Shown: positions 50,502 through 59,489 of the stretch, one piece after another
Layout: every line of letters begins with the position of its first letter
Numbering within the stretch: position 1 is the stretch's first letter
Notes under the pieces: generated by a model
What the model was told of the DNA's origin: nothing
Databases searched by the model: none
Seen by the model: only the letters and a program-made list of their open reading frames with translations
Assembly: GCF_001534665.1 (NCBI RefSeq)
Contig: NZ_CP013920.1
Coordinates: 124,001-188,000 of the forward strand
Length of the DNA: 64,000 nt
Direction: 5' to 3'
Source of the DNA: Candidatus Arsenophonus lipoptenae
GTDB lineage: Bacteria; Pseudomonadota; Gammaproteobacteria; Enterobacterales; Enterobacteriaceae
Position numbers and translations under genes: made by a program

Positions 50502-51598
50502 TGCTATTAGTTAACGTTAGTAATTTATATACTGGAGGAGGACTACAAACTGGTATTTCTGTTATTGAAGAATTTACAGCACTAAAAGTTAAGTATATAG
50601 CTGCTATATCACCTCCAATATTTGAACAATTATCTGATGAAGCAAAAAAATTATGTGTAGTGATAAAATTAACACCATCAGGTTTATTGAATTTTTCAGC
50701 AAGAAAAAAATTAACTAATTTAGTGCAAAAATATCAAGTAACAGATGTATTTACTGTATTTGGTCCAAGCTATTGGATACCTAAAGTAAAAAATCATCTA
50801 GTAGGATTTGCACAAGCTTGGATAATTTATGATACAACAACTATTATTGACACTCTTTCTTTAAAGGAAAGAATTAAGAGAATAATTCTTAATTTTATAC
50901 AAAAATTTTTTTTTAAGTATAATGCTACTAAACTTGTAACTGAAACAAATGATGTTAGAAGAAAAATTATAAGTCTGTTTAAAACTAATCCAAAAAATAT
51001 ATTTACAGTTTCAAATGCTATTTCATCTGCATTTTATGATAAAAAAAAATATGATTACAAAATTTTAAATAAACTTCCTACTAAGAATAATGATATATGG
51101 TTGCTTACAATAGCATATGATTATCCACATAAAAATTTAAAAATCATTACTAAACTTATAAATAAGTTACCTTATAAATTTAAATTTATTTTAACAGTAA
51201 ATGATGAATTTAAAAAAAATTTTTCAAAAAAAAATCAAAATCGTATTATAACTTTAGGGAAAATAACTAATGTACAATGTCCTCCTATATACGAAATCTG
51301 TGATGCATTATTTTTACCTACCTTATTAGAATGTTTTAGTGCTTCTTATATAGAAGCAATGTATATGGAAAAACCTATTTTTACATCCAATAAAACATTT
51401 GCAAAAGCAATATGTAAAAATGCTGCTTATTACTTTAATCCACTTAATATTGATGATATAAGTAAAACTATTATTAATGCCTACGATAATAAAACAATGA
51501 TTAATAAAAAATGTTTGCTGGGAAAAGCACTTATAAAAAAATTGCCTTCTGCAAAAGACAGGGCTAAAAAATATTTAAATATTTTATATGCTAAGTAA
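50501..51598 (+). CDS. glycosyltransferase family 4
   Basis: 365-residue GT4-type transferase starting MLLVNVSNLYTGGGLQTGISV, with a G-rich acceptor loop near the N terminus, ETNDVRRKI and VSNAISSAF. Its C-terminal donor block LFLPTLLECFSASYIEAMYMEKP is a diverged version of the usual E-x7-E site. The sugar is unknown. It overlaps the following gene by 11 bases, so the two are probably cotranslated. Confidence 0.75.
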   Translation: MLLVNVSNLYTGGGLQTGISVIEEFTALKVKYIAAISPPIFEQLSDEAKKLCVVIKLTPSGLLNFSARKKLTNLVQKYQVTDVFTVFGPSYWIPKVKNHLVGFAQAWIIYDTTTIIDTLSLKERIKRIILNFIQKFFFKYNATKLVTETNDVRRKIISLFKTNPKNIFTVSNAISSAFYDKKKYDYKILNKLPTKNNDIWLLTIAYDYPHKNLKIITKLINKLPYKFKFILTVNDEFKKNFSKKNQNRIITLGKITNVQCPPIYEICDALFLPTLLECFSASYIEAMYMEKPIFTSNKTFAKAICKNAAYYFNPLNIDDISKTIINAYDNKTMINKKCLLGKALIKKLPSAKDRAKKYLNILYAK

Positions 51599-52796
51599 TT
51601 TAAAAAAAAGAAATATTATAATACTTATTGATGACTATATTCCATATAGCAGCAAAATTGCTGCAAAAATGATGCATGAACTTGCCTATGAATTAGTTAA
51701 ACGTGAAAATCAAGTCACTGTAGTGACACCATATAATAATTTAAAAAAATATTGTGTAATTGAATACATTGATAATATTGAAATTGTAAGATTTAAATTA
51801 GGAAAAATTAAAAATTGCTCATTTATCAAGCGAACTATAAATGAATCATTAATGCCATTTAAAGCATGGTTTTACACAAAAAAATATCTAGAAAATAAAA
51901 AATATAATTTAATTATTAGCTATTCTCCATCTATTTTTTGGGGACTATTTACCATAAAAATTAAAAATAAATTTCAATGTTCTGTATATTTAATTCTACG
52001 TGATTTTTTTCCTCAATGGATAATTGATATTGGTATTATCAAAGATAATACTTTTATTGCTAAATATTTTAGATTTATAGAAAAAATAAATTATAAATCA
52101 GCAGATATTATCGGTATTCAATCTCCTCGCAATATAGATTACTTCAAACAAATATTTGGAGAGCAATATAATACCAAGTTATTATTTAATTGGATAAATC
52201 CTAAAATAGAAACAAAAGATATAAATTTTAAAAAAAATAATGGATTAGACGAAAAAGTTTTATTTTTTTATGGTGGAAATATTGGTAAGGCACAAGATAC
52301 TAAAAAATTAGTAAAATTATCTCAAAGACTTCAACATAAATCTACCGCACATTTTGTTTTTTTAGGACAAGGAGACGAATTTTTTATTATTAAAAAATTA
52401 GTAAAACGTAATAAAATCAATAATATTACTATTTTACCTAAAGTATCACAAAAAAAGTTTAATGCAATTTTAAAAGAAGTTGATATTGGTATGTTTTCTC
52501 TCAATAAAAATCATAAAAGTCATAATTTTCCTGGAAAAATTTTAGGTTATATGGTAAATAGCATTCCAATTCTAGGAATTGTAAATCCAAATAATGATCT
52601 AAAAGATATTATAGAAGAATACAATGCAGGTTTTGTTTCTATAAATGGTGAAGATGATATTTTATATAAAAATGCATTAACTTTACTAAAAAATAAGTTA
52701 TTAAGAAAACAGTTAGGAATTAATTCAAACCGTCTATTACATAAAAAATTTACAGTTTATTCAGCTATTGACGAAATTTTAAATAATCAAGGTTAA
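51588..52796 (+). CDS. wbuB: WbuB-like glycosyltransferase (probable N-acetyl-L-fucosaminyl transferase)
   Basis: 402-residue GT4 enzyme. It begins NIIILIDDYIPYSSKIAAKM and has VTVVTPY, SYSPSIFWG and LRDFFPQWIIDIGII. The C-terminal block is FYGGNIGKAQDTKKLV, then FLGQGDE and KSHNFPGKILGYM. This pattern is that of WbuB in O-antigen clusters containing fnlA-fnlB-fnlC, where WbuB transfers L-FucNAc. Here it sits two bases before fnlA, which supports the same role. Symbol assigned by resemblance and context. Confidence 0.72.
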   Translation: MLSNLKKRNIIILIDDYIPYSSKIAAKMMHELAYELVKRENQVTVVTPYNNLKKYCVIEYIDNIEIVRFKLGKIKNCSFIKRTINESLMPFKAWFYTKKYLENKKYNLIISYSPSIFWGLFTIKIKNKFQCSVYLILRDFFPQWIIDIGIIKDNTFIAKYFRFIEKINYKSADIIGIQSPRNIDYFKQIFGEQYNTKLLFNWINPKIETKDINFKKNNGLDEKVLFFYGGNIGKAQDTKKLVKLSQRLQHKSTAHFVFLGQGDEFFIIKKLVKRNKINNITILPKVSQKKFNAILKEVDIGMFSLNKNHKSHNFPGKILGYMVNSIPILGIVNPNNDLKDIIEEYNAGFVSINGEDDILYKNALTLLKNKLLRKQLGINSNRLLHKKFTVYSAIDEILNNQG

Positions 52797-52798
52797 AA

Positions 52799-53833
52799 AT
52801 GCTTAATTCAAAAAAATTACTTATTACTGGAGGAACAGGTTCATTCGGTAATGCAATACTAAAGCGTTTTCTAAAAACAGATATCACTGAAATTCGTATT
52901 TTTAGTCGTGATGAAAAAAAACAAGATAAAATGCGTAGGAAATATAAAAATAATAAGTTAAAGTTTTATATAGGTGATATCAGAGATTACCAAAGTTTAT
53001 CAAATGCAATTAAAGATGTAGATTATATTTTCCACGCAGCTGCTTTAAAACAAGTTCCTTCTTGTGAATTTTATCCTATTGAAGCGGTTAAAACTAATAT
53101 TTTAGGCACTGAAAATGTAATTGAATCAGGTATAAATAATAAAGTTAAACGTATTATCTGCTTAAGTACAGATAAAGCAGTATATCCTATTAATGCTATG
53201 GGCATTTCTAAAGCTATGATGGAAAAAATTATTTTAGCAAAAGCTCGTAACTTATCAAAATCATCTACTGTAATTTGTGCTACTAGATATGGAAATGTAA
53301 TGGCATCAAGAGGTTCTGTAATTCCATTATTTGTCAATCAAATCTTAAAAAACAAACCTATTAGTGTAACTAATCTTGAAATGACAAGATTTATGATGAC
53401 CATTGAAGATGCAGTAGATTTAGTAATGCATGCCTTTTCTAAAGGAAAAAATGGTGATATTTTTGTTCAAAAGACACCAGCGGCTACAATTGAAGTTTTG
53501 GTAAAAGCTATTACTGAATTAATGAATAAACCAAAACATCCTATAAATATCATAGGATTTCGTCATGGTGAAAAGCTTTTTGAAACATTATTAACTAGAG
53601 AGGAAATGAGTTATGCAGAGGATCAAGATAACTATTACCGAATTCCATTAGATAATCGTAACTTAAACTATAGTAATTTTTTTAAAACAAAGGAAAAAAA
53701 AATCACTGAAATAACTGATTATAATTCTCATAATACAACAAAACTACTTATTGATGATATAAAAAAACTACTATTAAAATTGAAATTTTTCAAAAAAATT
53801 ATTAGTAGTAATATTGCAACGTTAGAATATTAA
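52799..53833 (+). CDS. fnlA: UDP-GlcNAc 4,6-dehydratase / 5-epimerase FnlA (WbjB, CapE)
   Basis: First enzyme of UDP-N-acetyl-L-fucosamine synthesis. 344 residues, extended SDR fold. NADP-binding GGTGSFGNAI is at 11-20. STDKAVYPINAMGISKAMME contains the subfamily signature in which the catalytic Tyr of Y-x3-K is replaced by Met (M134, K138). HAAALKQVPSCEFYPIEAVKTN is also typical. It is followed after two bases by fnlB. Confidence 0.88.
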   Translation: MLNSKKLLITGGTGSFGNAILKRFLKTDITEIRIFSRDEKKQDKMRRKYKNNKLKFYIGDIRDYQSLSNAIKDVDYIFHAAALKQVPSCEFYPIEAVKTNILGTENVIESGINNKVKRIICLSTDKAVYPINAMGISKAMMEKIILAKARNLSKSSTVICATRYGNVMASRGSVIPLFVNQILKNKPISVTNLEMTRFMMTIEDAVDLVMHAFSKGKNGDIFVQKTPAATIEVLVKAITELMNKPKHPINIIGFRHGEKLFETLLTREEMSYAEDQDNYYRIPLDNRNLNYSNFFKTKEKKITEITDYNSHNTTKLLIDDIKKLLLKLKFFKKIISSNIATLEY

Positions 53834-53835
53834 AT

Positions 53836-54963
53836 ATGAAGCAAAATGTACTGATTACTGGTTCTAATGGATTTATAGGAAAAAACCTAAATTTAGCTCT
53901 TAAGGAAAGAGGGGTTCCAGTTTTAACATTCACCCGTGAAGATGATTTAAATATACTTAAAAATAAAGTTATAGATGCAAATATAATATACCATTTAGCT
54001 GGTGTTAATAGACCATTAACTAATAATGAATTTATTTCTGGTAATACTAATCTTACAAATATTCTAGTTAAAATTATTGTAGAGAATAATCCTAGTATTT
54101 CATTAATCTATGTATCATCTAAACAAGCAGAAAATGATAATCCATACGGAAAAAGCAAATTAAATGCAGAAAAAATTATTTTTAATGCAATTAAAACATC
54201 AAATATTAATGCATATATTTATAGATTAAATGGAGTATTTGGAAAATGGTGTAAACCAAATTATAATTCTGTTGTTGCAACATTTTGTTATAATATAATT
54301 AATAATATACCATTAATAATTAATAATCCTTCATTTAATTTAGAAATTATTTATATTGATGACTTAATTGATGAATTTCTTAAATATTTAGATTTAAAAA
54401 AAGATAATAATTATAATATATATCATGATGTTCCAATTAAATATAAAATTTCAATTCAAGAATTAGCAGATAAAATTATAAGTTTTAAATATTTTCGAAA
54501 TAATTTAACTATTAATTCAGTAGGTAATGGTCTTAATCGTGCCTTATATGCCACTTATTTAAGCTATTTACCATCTAGAGAATTTTCATATTCTATTCCA
54601 ACACATAATGATATGAGAGGTACATTCGTTGAATTAATAAAAACATCTAATTGTGGTCAATTTTCATTTTTTACTGCAAAACCTGGAGTAACACGTGGTG
54701 GACACTATCATCATACTAAAAATGAAAAATTTGTTGTTATATACGGTAAAGCACTATTTAAGTTTGAAAATATTATAACTCATGAAATTATTGAATTAGA
54801 AAAAGACTCATCTAATATAGAGATTGTAGAATGTATACCTGGTTGGGCCCATAATATTAAAAATATAGGATCTAGTGAATTAATTGTAATATTATGGGCT
54901 AATGAAATTTTTGATATTAATAAAACAGATACAATACCATGGGATATTCCATATGAACGATAA
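53836..54963 (+). CDS. fnlB: bifunctional C3-epimerase / C4-reductase FnlB (WbjC, CapF)
   Basis: Second enzyme of the UDP-L-FucNAc pathway. 375 residues in two parts. The N-terminal SDR reductase has ITGSNGFIGKNL and a KSKLNAEKI segment in the Y-x3-K region (NPYGKSK). The C-terminal cupin epimerase domain begins around MRGTFVELIKTSNCGQFSFF and contains RGGHYHHTKNEKF and PGWAHNIKN. The domain pair is diagnostic of CapF/WbjC. It overlaps fnlC by 11 bases. Confidence 0.88.
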   Translation: MKQNVLITGSNGFIGKNLNLALKERGVPVLTFTREDDLNILKNKVIDANIIYHLAGVNRPLTNNEFISGNTNLTNILVKIIVENNPSISLIYVSSKQAENDNPYGKSKLNAEKIIFNAIKTSNINAYIYRLNGVFGKWCKPNYNSVVATFCYNIINNIPLIINNPSFNLEIIYIDDLIDEFLKYLDLKKDNNYNIYHDVPIKYKISIQELADKIISFKYFRNNLTINSVGNGLNRALYATYLSYLPSREFSYSIPTHNDMRGTFVELIKTSNCGQFSFFTAKPGVTRGGHYHHTKNEKFVVIYGKALFKFENIITHEIIELEKDSSNIEIVECIPGWAHNIKNIGSSELIVILWANEIFDINKTDTIPWDIPYER

Positions 54964-56086
54964 ACTATGTATACTTAGTATTATTGGAACGAGACCAGAA
55001 ATTATAAGACTTTCTGAAATATTTAAGAAGCTTGATATATATTGTAATCACATAATTGTTCATACTGGTCAAAATTATGATTATACATTAAATGAAATTT
55101 TCTTTAATGATTTAGGTGTTAGAAAACCAGATTATTTTCTTAATTCTGCAGGTAAAAATGCAGCAATTACAATTGGTAATATTATAATCAAAATAGATAA
55201 ATTACTTTTTAAAATAAATCCAGATGCAATATTAGTATTAGGTGATACAAATAGTTGTTTAGCTGTATTATCTGCTAAAAGAAAGAAAATACCTATTTTT
55301 CATATAGAAGCAGGTAATAGATGTTTTGATCAAAGAGTTCCAGAAGAAATTAATAGAAAAATTATTGATCATATTGCAGATATTAATTTAACTTATTCAG
55401 ATATAGCTAGAGAATATCTACTAGCTGAGGGTTTTAATCCAGATCGAATAATAAAAATTGGTAGCCCCATGTATGAAGTTATTCATAAACATATTAATAA
55501 AATTAATTCATCAAATATATTAAATCGTATTAAGCTTAAAGCTGGCAAATACTTTATTATCAGTGCTCATCGCGAAGAAAATGTGGAAAACGCAAATAAT
55601 ATTAAAAAATTAGCAGATATTTTAAATAAAATTGCAGAAAAATATGATTTTCCAATAATAGTATCAACACACCCACGCACTAGAAAATGTGTAGAAAAAA
55701 ACAATCTTATTTTCCATTCAAATATTCAACTAATAAAACCACTCGGTTTTACTGATTATGTAAAATTACAAATTGAATCTAAAGCTGTACTTTCAGATAG
55801 CGGAACGCTTATAGAAGAATCTTCTATTCTTAATTTTCCTGCATTAAATATTCGTGAAACACATGAAAGACCAGAAGGAATGGAAGAAGCTTCAGTAATT
55901 ATGACTGGTTTAAGTACAAAAAGAATAATACAAGCATTATCTATTTTAGAAAACCAACCAACTGGAAAACATCGCTTATTAAAATTAGTCAACGATTACT
56001 TTATACCTAATGTTTCAGATAAAGTGATCCGTATAATATTTAGCTATATTGATTATGTTAATCGTATTATTTGGAAAAAATATTAG
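54953..56086 (+). CDS. fnlC: UDP-L-N-acetyl-sugar 2-epimerase FnlC (WbjD, CapG)
   Basis: Final epimerase giving UDP-L-FucNAc; a member of the UDP-GlcNAc 2-epimerase superfamily (GT-B fold). The frame is open from 54902, but the ATG at 54953 gives MNDKLCILSIIGTRPEIIR, the normal N terminus, and 377 residues. Motifs: LGDTNSCLAVLSAKR, HIEAGNRCFDQRVPEEINR, SAHREENVEN, LSDSGTLIEESSIL and RETHERPEGMEEA. It is the last gene of the operon, and convergent lpd begins 123 bases on. Confidence 0.88.
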   Translation: MNDKLCILSIIGTRPEIIRLSEIFKKLDIYCNHIIVHTGQNYDYTLNEIFFNDLGVRKPDYFLNSAGKNAAITIGNIIIKIDKLLFKINPDAILVLGDTNSCLAVLSAKRKKIPIFHIEAGNRCFDQRVPEEINRKIIDHIADINLTYSDIAREYLLAEGFNPDRIIKIGSPMYEVIHKHINKINSSNILNRIKLKAGKYFIISAHREENVENANNIKKLADILNKIAEKYDFPIIVSTHPRTRKCVEKNNLIFHSNIQLIKPLGFTDYVKLQIESKAVLSDSGTLIEESSILNFPALNIRETHERPEGMEEASVIMTGLSTKRIIQALSILENQPTGKHRLLKLVNDYFIPNVSDKVIRIIFSYIDYVNRIIWKKY

Positions 56087-56209
56087 AATTTTATTATTTT
56101 TAAGTAATAGTGTTAATATAAATATTATAAAATATTAAAATAATTAAATAACTTTCTTATTATTTTAATTAACTAATGTAGTTAACTTACATCTCAGATA
56201 AATTATATA

Positions 56210-57643
56210 TTAAAAATGTAATTTATTTTTTACTTGTGGATTTAATAAATCAGTAATACTTCCTTCAAATATCTTAGCTGCCATACCAATTGATTCATAT
56301 AATGTAGGATGCGCATGAACAGTTAATGCAATATCTTGTGCATCACATCCCATTTCAATTGCTAATCCAATTTCACCAAGTAATTCTCCAGCATTAACAC
56401 CAACAACCGATCCGCCAATAATACGATTAGTTTTTTTATCAAAGATAAGTTTAGTAATACCATCTAAATAATTAGATGCAATAGCACGACCAGAAGCAGT
56501 CCATGGAAAACTAGCTATTTCATAATTAATATCTTTTTCTTTAGCTATTTTTTCAGTAATACCAACCCAAGCAATCTCAGGATCAGTATAAGCAATTGAA
56601 GGAATAATTTTTGGATCAAAATAATGTTTTAAACCAGAAATAACTTCTGCAGCAACATGACCTTCATGAATGCCTTTATGTGCCAACATAGGTTGGCCTG
56701 CAATATCACCAACAGCATAAATATTTTGGATATTAGTACGCATTTGTTTATCAGTATTAATAAATCCATGATTGTCTACTTCTATCCTTAAATTACCAAA
56801 ATCGATTAAATCACTATTTGGAATACGACCAGTTGCAACTAAAATAGTATCATAAAAATTTTTCTTAATAGATCCATTCTTATCTTCCATTGTGACATAT
56901 AAACCGTCTTGTTTTACTTCTACTGAAGTAACTTTAGTTTCTAATAACAAATTAAAATTTTTACTTATCTGCCTAGTAAAAACTTTAATAATATCTTCAT
57001 CTACTGCAGGAATAACTTGATCAAATATTTCAATAATATCTATTTTAGATCCTAATGCTTGATAAATAGAACTTATTTCTAAACCAATAATACCACCGCC
57101 AATAACTAACATATATTTAGGTACTTCCCTTAATTTTATAGCATCAGTAGAATCCCATATTCTAGGATCATTATGGGGAATAAATGGAAGATGTATTGGA
57201 CGTGAACCAGCTGCAATAATAGCATTATCAAATTTTATAGTTATTCTTTCTTTTTCAGAGTCAACTATTAATGTATGATCATCAATAAACTTACCTATTC
57301 CATTAATAACCTTAACATTACGATTTTTTGCCATTACTTCTAAACCAATTGTTAATTTACTAATAACTTTATCTGTCCATAATCTTACTTTATTAATATC
57401 TATATTATGTTCACCACATATAATACCATGTGATATCAATGACTGTACTTCTTTAATAATTTTAGAAATATGTAATAATGCTTTTGATGGAATACAACCT
57501 ACATTAAGACATACTCCACCTAATGTAGAATAACGTTCTATTAAAATAGTTTGTAAACCAAGATCTGAACAACGAAAAGCTGAAGAATATCCTGCTGGGC
57601 CAGCTCCTATAACTACTACTTGAGTTGTAATTTCAATACTCAT
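56210..57643 (-). CDS. lpd: dihydrolipoamide dehydrogenase
   Basis: E3 component of pyruvate (and, if present, 2-oxoglutarate) dehydrogenase; reoxidises dihydrolipoamide using FAD and NAD+. 477 residues (E. coli 474). It has the FAD-binding GAGPAGYSSAF, redox-active C45-x4-C50 (GGVCLNVGCIPSK), NAD-binding GGGIIGLEI and the C-terminal catalytic HAHPTLYES. It is the third gene of aceE-aceF-lpd, 196 bases after aceF. Confidence 0.97.
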   Translation of the reverse strand: MSIEITTQVVVIGAGPAGYSSAFRCSDLGLQTILIERYSTLGGVCLNVGCIPSKALLHISKIIKEVQSLISHGIICGEHNIDINKVRLWTDKVISKLTIGLEVMAKNRNVKVINGIGKFIDDHTLIVDSEKERITIKFDNAIIAAGSRPIHLPFIPHNDPRIWDSTDAIKLREVPKYMLVIGGGIIGLEISSIYQALGSKIDIIEIFDQVIPAVDEDIIKVFTRQISKNFNLLLETKVTSVEVKQDGLYVTMEDKNGSIKKNFYDTILVATGRIPNSDLIDFGNLRIEVDNHGFINTDKQMRTNIQNIYAVGDIAGQPMLAHKGIHEGHVAAEVISGLKHYFDPKIIPSIAYTDPEIAWVGITEKIAKEKDINYEIASFPWTASGRAIASNYLDGITKLIFDKKTNRIIGGSVVGVNAGELLGEIGLAIEMGCDAQDIALTVHAHPTLYESIGMAAKIFEGSITDLLNPQVKNKLHF

Positions 57644-57839
57644 TATGACCTCTTAATTTCATCTATCAGATATATTATACAAAAAAATTATATAAATATA
57701 CCATAGATAATTTATAAAATAATTATATTGCTAAAATATACTAACACAATAAAAATTTAAAATTTATGTTAAAATACAATAATTCTATAGATAAATAAAT
57801 AATTAAAATAACACTATATTGTTTTATAAACATATTTAA

Positions 57840-59477
57840 TTACATAATTAAAAGACGAACATCACTCATTAGCTGTGAAATCCTAATCATAAAACGAGCT
57901 GCATCTATACCATCAATTACACGATGATCAAATGATAGTGACATAGGTAATATTAATCTTGAAATAAATTCACTACCATTCCATATTGGTTTAATTACTG
58001 AGCGAGATAATCCTATAATGGCTACTTCTGGAGCATTAATAATTGGTGTAAAATTTGTAGTACCAACATTACCTAAATTAGAAATAGTAAAACTACCACC
58101 TTGCATTTCAAATGAAGTTAACTTACCAGAACGTGCTTTTTGTGATAATTCTATCAATTGTTTTGAAAGAGTAATTATACCTTTTTTATTTACATCACGA
58201 ATAACAGGCACAACCAAACCATTATGAGTATTAACAGCAATACCAATATTAATATATTTTTTTAAAATTAACTTTTCAGTGTTATCAGAAATTGAACTAT
58301 TAAACTTAGGCATTTCTTCTAGTACTCTAGAAACAGCTTTCATAACAAAAACCAACTGAGTGATTTTTATACCATTTTGTAACTTTTCTATTTCTTTATT
58401 TTGTTGATTACGAAAACTTTCTACTTCTGTAATATCAGCATTTTCCATTATAGTGACGTGTGGAATACTAATCCAATTATTACTTAAATTAGAACTAGAT
58501 ATTTTTTGAATACGTCCTATATCAACTTCTTCTATTTCACCAAATTTACTAAAATCAGTTTTTGAATATGATAAAAACCCTTTAAAACCTCTTATAGACT
58601 GTTTATTTTCAGCAATCCTTATCATTTCTCTAATATAAATAATTACATCTTCACGAAGAATACGCCCTTTGCGTCCGGTTCCAACTATATTAGCTAAATT
58701 AATGCGAAATTCACGTGCCAAGCGGCGGATAATAGGTGTGGCATGTACATAAACTTCATTTTCAATAAATTTATACATATTATCAGAAATATTATTTTTC
58801 TTAGTTATAAAGGAATCATCTTGAAAATCTTTAGAGCATGAAATTAATGATTTTTTATCAATTAAACTACTAGAGTCCATTACTTTAGATTGCATGAATT
58901 TAATTTTATCAACTATAAAAATCATTAATAATGATCCTGTTTTGATTTTATCGCCTCTTGTAATTTTTATGCTTTTAACCTCACCGGCAAAAGGTGCTGG
59001 AATTTCCATAGAAGCTTTTTCTCCCTCTACAGTAAGCAATGATTGTTCAATAGAAACTTTATCACCAATATTCACCATTACATCAATTACTTCAACAAAA
59101 TCATAACCGATATCAGGTAAAATAACTTCTTTTAACTCCAAATCACTTTTTATTTCATAGGTATCTTTATTATCTTTTTCATTTTTTAATTGTAAATTAG
59201 AATGTGTTCTAGCGCTAACTAATGTTTCTTCTTTATCTTTCTTAGTAAATTCATCAAAAATCATGATTAATTGTCCAGCTGCTACTTTATCACCAACTCC
59301 AATTTTAATCTCTTTCACAATACCAATTTGAGGTGATGGGATCTCCATAGATGCCTTTTCACTCTCCACGGTAATTAAATGTTGCTCCACATCAACTATA
59401 TCACCAATTGTTACCATAATTTCAGTAACTTCAACTAAATCATGATCAATATCAGGCATATTAATTTCAATTGACAT
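57840..59477 (-). CDS. aceF: pyruvate dehydrogenase E2, dihydrolipoyl acetyltransferase (two lipoyl domains)
   Basis: Core acetyltransferase of the pyruvate dehydrogenase complex. 545 residues against 630 in E. coli. Two lipoyl domains are present, with lipoylated Lys K41 and K154 (ESEKASMEIP and EGEKASMEIP), where E. coli has three. A Lys/Asp-rich linker, the peripheral subunit-binding domain (ATPIIRRLAREFRINL...GTGRKGRILREDV) and the catalytic domain follow. The catalytic domain ends with SFDHRVIDG (H518, D522). One lipoyl domain has been lost or was absent in the ancestor; known mutants with fewer domains stay active. It lies 12 bases after aceE. Confidence 0.96.
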   Translation of the reverse strand: MSIEINMPDIDHDLVEVTEIMVTIGDIVDVEQHLITVESEKASMEIPSPQIGIVKEIKIGVGDKVAAGQLIMIFDEFTKKDKEETLVSARTHSNLQLKNEKDNKDTYEIKSDLELKEVILPDIGYDFVEVIDVMVNIGDKVSIEQSLLTVEGEKASMEIPAPFAGEVKSIKITRGDKIKTGSLLMIFIVDKIKFMQSKVMDSSSLIDKKSLISCSKDFQDDSFITKKNNISDNMYKFIENEVYVHATPIIRRLAREFRINLANIVGTGRKGRILREDVIIYIREMIRIAENKQSIRGFKGFLSYSKTDFSKFGEIEEVDIGRIQKISSSNLSNNWISIPHVTIMENADITEVESFRNQQNKEIEKLQNGIKITQLVFVMKAVSRVLEEMPKFNSSISDNTEKLILKKYINIGIAVNTHNGLVVPVIRDVNKKGIITLSKQLIELSQKARSGKLTSFEMQGGSFTISNLGNVGTTNFTPIINAPEVAIIGLSRSVIKPIWNGSEFISRLILPMSLSFDHRVIDGIDAARFMIRISQLMSDVRLLIM

Positions 59478-59489
59478 TGATTGTACTCC

